From contig JANATG010000003.1 in the NCBI GenBank assembly GCA_029449235.1, forward strand, positions 124,001 through 188,000: a stretch of DNA of 64,000 nucleotides, in the 5' to 3' direction. Source of the stretch: Linnemannia schmuckeri (lineage: Eukaryota; Mortierellomycota; Mortierellomycetes; Mortierellales; Mortierellaceae). How positions within the stretch are numbered: position 1 is the first letter of the stretch; each line of letters opens with the position of its first letter. A program made the translations under genes and the position numbers. Positions 35,801-44,704 of the stretch are shown in pieces. The notes beneath the pieces were generated by a model. The model was not told the DNA's origin, made no database searches, and saw nothing but the letters and a program-made list of their open reading frames with translations.

Positions 35801-36386
35801 GGCTACTTTGGCAGGACAGATCATCATGGAGGGTTTCTTGGGTGCCTCATACTTGAAACCCTGGGTCCGTCGGTTGTTGACGCGTTGCCTGGCAATTGTC
35901 CCCGCCCTTGTGATTGTGTTGATCAAGGGCCAGGATGGACTGTCGAGTCTGCTGTTGGCCAGTCAGGTCGCGTTGAGTGTCCAGCTTCCCTTTGCCGTTA
36001 TTCCATTGGTGTTCTTTACCAGTATGGGACGGTGTATGACCATCCCTGTTCAGGACAACGCGGACAAGCCTGGCGATATGAGCTACGGACGCGGATTCGG
36101 CAAGGATATTAAGGAGCCCTTGAAAGAGGATGGTGTCATTGCCCCCGCTTCGTCTGACGAGGAGTACCATGTCCAGTCGAACAATGGAGCGGGAGCTGGA
36201 GTCTTTTCCCCTACATCGACCATGGTTGGAGCCCCTGCTACTGGTCAAACACAGCAGCATCCCCAGCAATTGTTGCACAACTTTGCTAACGCCTGGTGGT
36301 TGACTGGTATTGCTGGGCTTATCAGTATTATCCTTTTGGGACTCAACTTTTACCTTCTCGTCCAGACCATCCGTGGCGAGGAGTAG
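32809..36386 (+). CDS. NRAMP-family divalent metal transporter
   Basis: Three exons, 32809-33559, 34360-34518 and 34972-36386, keep phase (A|TC Ile; G|AT Asp) and give 774 aa. Residues 1-240 are a disordered hydrophilic tail rich in Ser, Gln, His and Asn. The transporter core starts at GFVGPGYIVSVGYMDPGNWA: Asp258, Pro259, Gly260 and Asn261 form the metal site in TM1. TM6 supplies GIIGATVMPHNLYLHS with Met440 and His442, the NRAMP MPH signature. Later helices follow, with a hydrophilic loop near 575-630 before the last span (WLTGIAGLISIILLGLNFYL). NRAMP proteins couple Mn2+/Fe2+ uptake to protons; yeast Smf1-3 are the nearest well-known relatives. Plasma membrane or endosome/vacuole cannot be told apart. 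The long tails are candidate sites for ubiquitin-dependent turnover. Introns of 800 and 453 bases are long for this window. Confidence 0.95.
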
Positions 36387-37917
36387 TAGGTTGTTGTTGT
36401 TTTGTCATTGAAGATCTTAGAGATTTCTAACATCTAAAAAAAATCCTTTTTTTTTATTTTTTCTCTTTTGATACACTGGTTCATTACCAGTTAATTAAAG
36501 AAAATCACTATGCCTCCCTCAATTTTTTCACTCGTTCGATTGTTGGTGGTGGTGGTGAGGGGTTTTTTGAAAGCTACATAGATCACTCTAACCTTGTCGT
36601 TGCGCAACATACAGACACATCCATTGAGTGAAACGACGAAAAAAAAAATGTATATAAAATTTCAGGTTGGCGCTATTTTCTTTTCGAAATACGATCGCGA
36701 TGGATTCTTGATTGTCGCCCCTTTCCCCTTCTTCAGGAGGAATCCTGCAAGACTCGAGATCCGCGACGAGGTCCAATTAGCCGTCCAATGACCTCGAGAA
36801 GGAGAAGGAGTATGTAGAGACATGTTTTCGAGGAAAAATGGGGGGAGGAGGGTCGATCCAGCTTGAGTGAGGACGGGATCGCAAGTGTGGCAGATTTGAC
36901 TCAGGCCCGGGTTCCAGAGAGAGCGAGGAGGGGGACCGACAAGTGCTTTTGGGAATGCAGCTTTATTGAGGATCGTTCTTCACTGTCCTGGCGGCTGAAG
37001 GTAGCATAGGTGGACTCAAACAGGGCCAGACGATTTTTCAGTCTCGACTTGCATGGATATTAAAAAGGGGAGGCTTGCGGCAAAGGGTGAGCTGGGACTG
37101 GCACCAAGACGGAGGTAAGAACGAGGGCGAGGGCGGATTAAAATAGAGTTTCGCGAAACCATCTGTGGAGTGCGGAAGTAGGAAGTAGGGTGATTGAAGT
37201 GCACAGCCAGCCGGCGTAAATTAGTCTGCGGTTGGAAACAAAAGGAAGGATGATGGATGTGAAGGCTATTCTTTTTTGTTTCAAACAAAAGTCAGTTCAG
37301 GAACAAGAAAAGGTATTCAAGCTATGTGTGCAAGGGAGGTAACAAGTTGTTTGTTTATCTTTGTAGACCCTTGACGACGGCAGGCGAGATGAAAGAGCAG
37401 AGGAGGTAAGATTTGTAGTGTGATGAGTTGGTGAAGCAAGGAGTAAGAAAAGATAAGAAGAAGGATGAGAAAAGAAGCAAAAAAAAAAAAAGCCATGAAC
37501 TCAACTGTGTCCGATTTATTTTCGCCAGAAGCATGGGGGGGTGCCCATTGCTTTGCCTGCTTTGCGCCTTCGTTCATCTCCCTACAGCTGCACGTATTCC
37601 AGCCAACAATAACCACGGTAACTGTTGTCAATTGAAGCCTTGTTATCTTAAGGTTGGTGTCTGGGCTTCTATTGTTAGCAATTGCAAGGATGATTGTTTT
37701 AACTAAGAACAAAGTACACGAAGCCTTTTTTCAAATGGCTGATTTATTCATTGACGATCGCTTTCGGTAGCCAGAGTAGCCCCCAATACCATTGCGAGTC
37801 GACTGTATTGAAACAAGACAATTGAGAACCAACGTGACAACGATCTACTTAATGGAATACACACTTCCATCAACAGCCGCAGTGCTCCAGATATCTTCCT
37901 AGGCCCTGCCGGTCCCT
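36387..37917. other. Intergenic region
   Basis: 3' flanks of the NRAMP gene and the following minus gene. A short plus frame at about 36664-36791 (VGAIFFSKYDRDGFLIVAPF) looks protein-like but has no start, partner exon or family match; it may be a gene remnant. Nothing else is supported. Confidence 0.4.
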
Positions 37918-38547
37918 TCAGTTGCCGAAACCACTGCCATGATACTCATTCAAACTAGACGCCACCGTATAAGCTCCTCCTCCGCGCCCACTAGTAGCGT
38001 ATCCGCCACTCATCGTCACCGCCAACGCCCCACCAGTTCGCATACACACGATACTCAAGCTGGCCAAGATCTGGTCTCGCTCCTTTCCTGCGGTTACCAT
38101 CGCTTGGACCGATGACATTAGCTCCCAGGGTCGTGGATACGTCTCTACCCAGCGGCACTCCTTGGCGATCAGCTGCTCGTAAAATCGAAGGAGGTTGTAG
38201 TTGTTGAAAGTGGTAGTGATGATCTTGGACCGTAGGAAGCAAAGAAAGAGATCAAAGTCAAGAGGCTCGAATGGGCCGGGGATGTCAACTTCGGCTGAAA
38301 GAATCCATTTCCCAATAAGGCGTTCATAATTCGCCTGGGTGTGTGCCTTCATCATTTTGGCGCCTTGAAGGTATGAGGTGAAGGGCGCTTGGTTTGCGAC
38401 GATAGGATTATAACTCGTTAGGTACTGTTGTTGTTGTGGTTGATAATGTTGAGGTTGGTGTTGCTGTGATGGAACACGTGGAGTGATGGTGGTGAGGGGA
38501 ACTTGGGATCTGGTCCTTTGTAGGATGGATTCTACGTTAAGTTGCAT
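37918..38547 (-). CDS. Uncharacterised protein with a broken tandem paralogue
   Basis: A single exon of 209 aa. Residues 1-55 are Gln/Pro-rich and probably disordered. The conserved part runs about 57-165: KMMKAHTQANYERLIGKWIL, PFEPLDFDLFLCFLRSK, and then YEQLIAKECRWVETYPRPWE. A Gly/Ser-rich tail follows. The start at 38547 was preferred to an upstream in-frame ATG (38616) because the extra 23 residues look like leader DNA. A degenerate copy of the conserved part lies about 0.65 kb upstream on the same strand, showing that the sequence was under coding constraint and was duplicated. The helical segment around HTQANYERLIGKW resembles the SAM-like N-terminal domain of tyrosine recombinases only in general pattern; that is weak. 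Family not recognised. Confidence 0.6.
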   Translation of the reverse strand: MQLNVESILQRTRSQVPLTTITPRVPSQQHQPQHYQPQQQQYLTSYNPIVANQAPFTSYLQGAKMMKAHTQANYERLIGKWILSAEVDIPGPFEPLDFDLFLCFLRSKIITTTFNNYNLLRFYEQLIAKECRWVETYPRPWELMSSVQAMVTAGKERDQILASLSIVCMRTGGALAVTMSGGYATSGRGGGAYTVASSLNEYHGSGFGN

Positions 38548-39189
38548 TGTCGTGTTGCGTGTGTGTGAGAGGGCGAGAACCTTGCGGGCAAGGTAGAAAG
38601 AAAGGAGAAGCAACAAAGGTGCGAGCAGGAGGGTTTTTTATGCGTACCTCAAAGTGGACTTGATGTAGGATAGCGCCAATCATAGTTTCATTTTGCTCTA
38701 TCCATTACGCGCACCATATAATAGGATAGGGGAAGAGAAAATAATAGTCGAAAAAAAGTGTGGTTCCTTTGGTCTTTTTTTAATTTGATCGGCAGCAGGG
38801 GTGCGTGCACTACTCTACCTGTTTGTTAGCATCGCTGCACACGAAGCAAAAAAGGCTTGTGTTTTGTTCCGTGAGTCTCTTTTTTGAAGTGATGGATACT
38901 TAGCAAAGTTGTGTGTCCTTTTGTATCCTTTGCTATGATGAACGCGAAGATGTATCTTACATTCAAAAAAAGTGGGTTTGCTTTATTTAGGCATCGTCGG
39001 TGGTCCGTGTAGACTTATATGCACTTGTTAACTTGCATTAGGAGAGCTAAGGTCGGATAAGGTTAGTGCAACTGACTATTAGTCACAGCTCAGAAATTCC
39101 CATGGCACCTCTTGCGCACAACCCCAATCGCAGGCTGAGGCTCAGGCTTCAGGAGCAATTTGTGTGTGAAAAAACGTCGCCATTTCATG

Positions 39190-39540
39190 AGCCATGAACT
39201 ACTCAAAAACCCCGGGTTGTGTGAAGGCAAGGCGCAAACTGGCATGGAACTGCTTGTTCTCCTCTTTGAAGACCGATCGAATCGATTCCAACAGCTCCCA
39301 GGGACGAGGGTAAGTCTCCAGCCATGCACACTTTTTCGCGATCAGCAGCTCAAACGATTCGCGGGACATCTCTGTGTCGGTCCTGTCCCGGAGGAAACAC
39401 AGAAGGACACGACGTCATGAGGTGCAAAGGGAACAGGAACGTCGCTCGGAGAGTATCCAGTTTCCAACCAATCGCGCGTAGTACTTTTGAGTGTGCTCCT
39501 TTATCTCGATAGTACCTTAAAAGGGCGCATGGAGAACGAA
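39190..39540 (-). pseudogene. Frameshifted tandem copy of the 37918-38547 gene
   Basis: Read on minus, pieces in different frames align in order with the neighbouring protein: HTQKYYARLVGNWILSE (versus HTQANYERLIGKWILSA), then DVPVPFAPHD (versus DIPGPFEPLD), then FELLIAKKCAWLETYPRPWE (versus FYEQLIAKECRWVETYPRPWE). At least two frameshifts and an in-frame stop (in the segment APF-stop-GTIEIKEHT, near 39505) separate them, so no intact product is possible. Same orientation as the intact copy, consistent with tandem duplication followed by decay. Confidence 0.8.
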
Positions 39541-39659
39541 TGTTAGTACGAGAAGGCTGATCTTGTCCACCGGTATAACGTGTCGTTTGGCGTGTGTTGT
39601 CGAAATGGATGCAAGCAGTGAAATGTCGCAAGAGGGAGTAGAAAACGAAGAGGCCATGA

Positions 39660-40888
39660 TGTCTTTACTTTGAGAGGGTCTTTTTTTCTAGCTCTATCAC
39701 GAACAATCGAGGCCCATTAGGGATGAAGGTGATTAGCAGCCACCGATATGACCTACACACGCGTCCTACTTATTTCTCTATCTCTTTTCTCGCTAGGATG
39801 GGCGGCGTTCCATCTTCCATCTGTCCGTCTGTTCATCTAGGGTACTCCCTGAATAGACATTCGAGACTTGCTGCAAGGATAAACTTTGCGTGGATATGTG
39901 TGGTGTGCAATCGGAATATATAACCCTCGGACCCTCTCTTTTTTCAAAGGACACTCAAGTGGGTGGTTTCATAATCTCAGCTCTCATTTATTCAGGCACA
40001 CGTTTTTTTATCTCTTTCGCTTTTCTTATTTTAGAGCCTCTTCCAACCAGCCAGTTTCTTTTCTTCTAAGCACACAGTGGTAGTTCAACGAACAAATTGT
40101 AGCAATGCCAGGGATCGGACCTGGACTCTTACTTTGACCTTAAATGTGGTATTTGCTTGCATACGCGCATGCATGTGCTGTAGATATGCTATGCTATGCA
40201 CTGCACCGTGAAAAAGTAGTATATAGAAGAGAAGAAGAATAAACGACGAAGAGTCAACTTTTTTGGTTTTCTTGTTTGCACAATTGCTCTTTTTCGGTCA
40301 TGTCCCATTTGAAGAGCTCCAGCCTCCCCCTTTCCATTACCCCTTTTCCCTGATCATCTTGTTTTGGCGTTGTGGCCCTGCCTGGTCTGTGATAATTGAG
40401 CACCCACCTCTCACTTACTTCCTCATTTTTCCTTTGTCATCCCCTTATGAGCAGCCAACCCCTGGCATCTCTTTTGTATTTTATATTAGCTTTTTTTACC
40501 TTTGATTGCTTGGCTAACAAACAACTCCAAGAGGGCCTAGCTTTCTTGTTTGTAATCCTTGTTCGTGAATGGAACGTTCAAGAGAGGGGGAGGGACTAGC
40601 AGAGAGATATGGGGTATGGAGGGATTGATGGGCGTGCTCAAGTTCATCTACAATGATAATTGCTTAAATACGAAGACCTTTTCCTCTCGCTTTTGCATTT
40701 GTTTGTCTTCTCCACCAACTTCCACTTCTTCTACCACCTATCTCTCCCTCTCTCACTCTGTCAACAACCTCAGAAGTGCACTCTCTTCCTGTTGCACTCA
40801 TTCCCACGAATACAAAAACAGTCCTCCAACAGTAACAAAAAAACACAGCCAACAACAGCCCGCTCCTGTTCAAACACAGACTTCAAAA
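39660..40888. other. Intergenic region
   Basis: Apart from the tRNA-like fragment no feature is recognised. The right end is the pyrimidine-rich leader and promoter of the secreted peptide precursor gene. Confidence 0.45.
40103..40142 (-). other. tRNA 3'-half-like fragment
   Basis: On minus, the stretch includes a perfect T-arm (CCAGG, loop TCCGATC, CCTGG) followed by CATTGCTA, which has the position and length of an acceptor strand plus discriminator base. No matching 5' acceptor strand or D-arm is found upstream, so this is at most a fragment or a short interspersed remnant, not a working tRNA gene. Confidence 0.3.
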
Positions 40889-41305
40889 ATGGTCCAAACA
40901 TTCTTCCAAGCCAACCGTCCAAGAACGACCACCCTCGTCTTCCTCTCTCTTGTCATACCGTTCCTGTGCCTGTCAACCTTCATCCTTCAGCCAGCCAGCG
41001 GCCTTCCGGCCTCCGTCCACCTCGCTCGTCGCGGAGGACTCCTCAGTTCCATTCTCTCCCTGCCGCCCCACCACCGCCGCCTCGATACCAGTGCCCAAGA
41101 ATTCCAGGCTGAAGCAGGAGTCGTCATCCCTCCAAGCATCTCCATCCGCGAAGTGGAAGCCGAGGCTAAGGCGACAGAGGCTGAGGCGACAAACGCGAAA
41201 AGAGCATTGCCCCGTCTCCCTGGCAAAGGCCGTCCCGGTAGTGGTACCTATTATCCCGGTCAACCCTATGGTCGTCGCGAAGTCAACGATGACTTGTCGT
41301 CGTAG
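40889..41305 (+). CDS. Putative secreted, Kex2-processed peptide precursor
   Basis: One exon, 138 aa. A signal sequence spans about 13-38 (TTLVFLSLVIPFLCLSTFIL then a small-residue cleavage site). The rest has no cysteine and no domain, but has dibasic pairs at RR47-48, RR63-64, KR104-105 and RR129-130. They cut the precursor into an acidic Ala/Glu-rich spacer (65-103), a basic Pro/Gly/Tyr-rich peptide of 23 residues (106-128, starting ALPRLPGKG and ending in Gly) and a short acidic tail. This layout is like fungal Kex2-processed precursors and pheromone or neuropeptide prohormones. A longer upstream frame exists but the ATG at 40889 gives the signal peptide. No repeat of the peptide is seen, so the precursor role is an inference from cleavage sites. 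Confidence 0.65.
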   Translation: MVQTFFQANRPRTTTLVFLSLVIPFLCLSTFILQPASGLPASVHLARRGGLLSSILSLPPHHRRLDTSAQEFQAEAGVVIPPSISIREVEAEAKATEAEATNAKRALPRLPGKGRPGSGTYYPGQPYGRREVNDDLSS

Positions 41306-42333
41306 AAAAAACAAAAACATAATCAGATATATATAGGACTTAGGATGATAGCGTCGTGTTCATAGTACTGTAAGTAGCTTTTTTTTTTTTTTTTTTTTTG
41401 AAGTGCCCATAAAAAACTATAATAGTTTTGAAAAAAATGGACAATGCTCCGTCGGTTTGAATCGTGAATGGTGAGAAAGAGACTACTTTTTACATGTTGT
41501 AGAGTACGCGCCTATTGTTTTTGACTTAATTGCTTACTGCTGTTGTTGTGAGCCCTACTTTGCCCTGTTCTTTTTGATTCGATGAACATCACACACATAT
41601 AGGAAAATACAGATAATTCATTCGTTGACTGGGGTGTTTGAGAAAGTTGAAGAGAGTGGGTGGATGTGCGGACCGGTTGTCGGGTGAATTGAAATTCCTT
41701 TTTTTGTGCCCTTGTGTTTTGTTTGTCTGTTTGAACAAGAAACAATTGTATGTTATCCTTGTGTAGGTAGGTTGGTAGGTGTCCCTCTGTGAATGCATGT
41801 TTTAAGTATAGAATAAGGGGAAATGGTGAATGGTCGTAGTCCAATTGAGGACGTAAAAACCTGTAAAGCAGGGGAAGGGGAAAAAGCGAAAAAAAGTGCA
41901 AGAGAAAGAAGGAAGTGTCTCGAAGGTGCACAGTCGTGACACGCGGGAAGAACAAAGACCCTTTTTTATTTTATTTTTTTATTTTTTATTTTTTTTATTT
42001 TTTGATCGATAGAGCAAGTCGGTTGTTGCGTAGTTGTGAATGGCTCCTTTTTTTGGACAACAGACGGTGAAACTTTCCTTGTTCTGTTCTCCGTTCAACC
42101 AAGCACCAACACACCTCTTTCTTCTTCTTTATCATTCTGCATTCATCTTCACACAAACAACCTACACCTCTTAATCACATAATGGCACCCACCTCATGAA
42201 CATACAACAACTACAACAGCAACTACAACAACAACTACAACAACTACTACAACAACTACTACTACTACAACAACAACTACAACTACTACTACTACTACTA
42301 CAACAACAACAACAACTCAGACAGTCTAATGGC
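41306..42333. other. Intergenic region with a CAA/CTA repeat leader
   Basis: A T run (about 41381-41400), an AT-rich run of TTTTATT units at about 41961-42002, and the ACAACT repeat before the next start are present. No gene is recognised. Confidence 0.5.
42204..42320. repeat. (ACAACT)n-type trinucleotide repeat
   Basis: CAA and CTA triplets alternate for about 115 bases immediately upstream of the predicted start at 42334. The repeat is open in frame with the gene, giving a Gln/Leu-only stretch from an ATG at 42196. Confidence 0.9.
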
Positions 42334-44304
42334 ATGGTCCTCTTTACCAGCCAACGACAAAGGAGTCATGCCTCGTCACTTCCTCGCACCTGTCTCCTCC
42401 TCCTCCTCTCTTTCCTCCACTCCACTTCACTCTCCTTCGTCAACGCAGCAACAACAGACTCTCCAACACCCTCCACAAAATCACACGCAACAAAAACTAC
42501 AACCGTACTTTCAACACCTACGCCAACACTCATAATCCCAGAACAATGCCAAGGCTGCTACGGACCCAACAATACCTCTGGGATGACCTGTTTCAAAAAC
42601 ACTCAATGTGTCCCTCTCCAGTACCTCTGCGACTCCCTCTCCTCCTCCACTTGCTCCTCCTCTTCTGATGGCGATGGTGATAGAGATGGGGACAACGATA
42701 GTGGGAGTGGGAGTGTGCCGATCCTGTGTCAGAACCAACTCTGCAACCCACAAAATCTCCTACCACTGCCATATCAGTACTCGGGTCGTATCGATCGGAC
42801 AGAGTATTGTCTTGATGGCTCCTTCTATTCCCTCTACAGCGGATCTTCATCAGAGTCGTCAGGATCAAGTATCCCAAAGTATACGGCGTCGTGTGTGGAG
42901 GAATCCATGTTCTCGGCAACAGATGGGAGTGAAAGGAATGACAAGGATTGTAAGGGAGCTTGGGAGTATTCTGCAATCGGGTTTTGTTTCTTGAAGACCT
43001 GTGGACCCGGCATGGATTGTGTCCCGCCCTTCACCTGTCAGCTCTTCAATTCTACCGTCCCCGGCGTCAGCACTGGTGGAAGTGGAGGAGGGGCTGAACA
43101 AGGGTACGGGATCTGTGTGGATCCGAATGGCTCCTCATCCTCATCTGGAGGGAGAAGAGGGGGCATCAATGGCGGATCCGCAGCGCCAAAATACTCTGCA
43201 CGAGAGTATCTTTTACAAGGACTGTTGATTGGTCTGTGTACGCTGGCGCTGGGGGTTGGGTTGGGAGTTGGGTTCTGGAGGTATAAGCGGAAGCAGCAGT
43301 TCCGGAGCGATCATCTACAGCCGCATCAACAGCATCGAAGGAGAAGGACTTCTTCGTCGTATGGGCACGGAGAACATACCCATAGTCGGAGCCACAGCAG
43401 GAGCAGCAGGAACAGCAGAAACAGAGATCACCAACAACAGCAACAAGGAGATGGGCAAGAAGAATTGGATGCCGAGTCGATACCTCCACCACCACCACTC
43501 CTCCCTCTTAACAACGTTGATCCCTCTTCTTCTTCCAACTCAACAACCAAGAAGAGACCCCTAACGTGGTACGCATTACTTTGCGGCTCCTGCTTCAGCC
43601 GCCATCGCCAGCGGCGACAGAGTGCGCGCACTGAAAACCGAAGAGTCGGAGGAACCAGAACTCTGCACTCTACCTACTCTCTAAACCGCCTCTCCACTCT
43701 CGAATTGGACCACTACCATCAACACAATCGATCGGGAAGGAGGAGAGGAGACTCGCGAGCAGGAGAAAGCACCGAAACAGAAACCGACAGTCAGGACGAC
43801 TCCTCAATCCACTACCATCATCACTTTCACGGAAGGAATTCTCAACCCCGCTGGCGATGGGGCCAGCCCAATACCAACACCAACAATAGCAACAACCCAA
43901 TGATGATGCTGATGCTCCCTCGCCCTCCTCCTCCTATTGCTATTACTGGGGCTGGAGGAGCAGTATCAGCGTCCGCAAGAGTAGGCCTCACGGTCGTGCT
44001 TCCGGAATTCGAACCCCCGCCCATGTACCATCGACAGGACGGTGAGCATGGGTATAATCTGCCGACCTATGGCGATATCAGCAACAGTAGTAGCGTCGAA
44101 GCATTGAACCAGCCGGGAGCGGAACAGGAGCAAGGACAGACGGCGCCATCTCTCTTGTCTACTGCCACTACTACGGATCCAGACCCAGCATGGGGTCAAG
44201 AGGCTTCCTCGGAAGAGGCGAGGATACCTGCCTCATCAACACGTCCCGCCACGCCACTGCCACTCCCACAGCCGCCGTCACCAGAACCAGCCCAACGACA
44301 GTAG
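42334..44304 (+). CDS. Cys-rich type I membrane protein with PPxY motif (receptor-like)
   Basis: A single exon of 656 aa from the ATG at 42334, which begins a signal peptide (residues about 1-38, CLLLLLSFLHSTSLSFVNA). The ectodomain (to about 290) has many cysteines: CQGCYGPNN, CFKNTQCVPLQYLC, CQNQLCNPQ, CFLKTCGPGMDCVPPFTC. One membrane span lies at about 292-315 (YLLQGLLIGLCTLALGVGLG) followed by a basic stop. The cytosolic part is Ser/His/Arg-rich and ends with PPPMY near 560, a PPxY motif that binds WW domains of Rsp5/Nedd4 ubiquitin ligases, and NLPTYGD, a weaker LPxY form. Similar Cys-rich single-span proteins are common in Mortierella-like fungi, in my recollection, without known function. 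An upstream ATG (42196) would add 46 Gln/Leu residues before the signal peptide and is unlikely. Confidence 0.75.
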   Translation: MVLFTSQRQRSHASSLPRTCLLLLLSFLHSTSLSFVNAATTDSPTPSTKSHATKTTTVLSTPTPTLIIPEQCQGCYGPNNTSGMTCFKNTQCVPLQYLCDSLSSSTCSSSSDGDGDRDGDNDSGSGSVPILCQNQLCNPQNLLPLPYQYSGRIDRTEYCLDGSFYSLYSGSSSESSGSSIPKYTASCVEESMFSATDGSERNDKDCKGAWEYSAIGFCFLKTCGPGMDCVPPFTCQLFNSTVPGVSTGGSGGGAEQGYGICVDPNGSSSSSGGRRGGINGGSAAPKYSAREYLLQGLLIGLCTLALGVGLGVGFWRYKRKQQFRSDHLQPHQQHRRRRTSSSYGHGEHTHSRSHSRSSRNSRNRDHQQQQQGDGQEELDAESIPPPPPLLPLNNVDPSSSSNSTTKKRPLTWYALLCGSCFSRHRQRRQSARTENRRVGGTRTLHSTYSLNRLSTLELDHYHQHNRSGRRRGDSRAGESTETETDSQDDSSIHYHHHFHGRNSQPRWRWGQPNTNTNNSNNPMMMLMLPRPPPPIAITGAGGAVSASARVGLTVVLPEFEPPPMYHRQDGEHGYNLPTYGDISNSSSVEALNQPGAEQEQGQTAPSLLSTATTTDPDPAWGQEASSEEARIPASSTRPATPLPLPQPPSPEPAQRQ

Positions 44305-44704
44305 TAAAACTACGCTTCGCATGCCTTCTCTCCTTTCTCTTCCAGCAAAAATAGCCATCATCAAAATATCCACCTTGTAATTATTTCTCACATATCCCCC
44401 CTTGTACCACCAGTTCTTACTCCTCTACTATTCATATCACCTAATCATGTCATCTCCCACCTTTTTCATAAAAAAAAAAATTATCTCATTCCCCTCAATC
44501 TTGGAAAAAGACGAAACAAAAGTAATCAATAGCGAGGGATTCAGTGAATGTTCATATGTATTTTAAAGAACTTGTTATTCTATGCTAAAGAAGGAAGGAA
44601 ATCTATTCGCGCGCAAAAAAAAACGCGCTAACTGCTATGATCAAAGGAAAAAACCAACAATGCAAGGAAAAAAACCAACCAAACAGCTGCGGATGGACGC
44701 TATT
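44305..44704. other. Convergent 3' spacer
   Basis: 3' flanks of the PPxY protein gene and the tubulin acetyltransferase gene. AT-rich, with A runs; no feature recognised. Confidence 0.5.
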
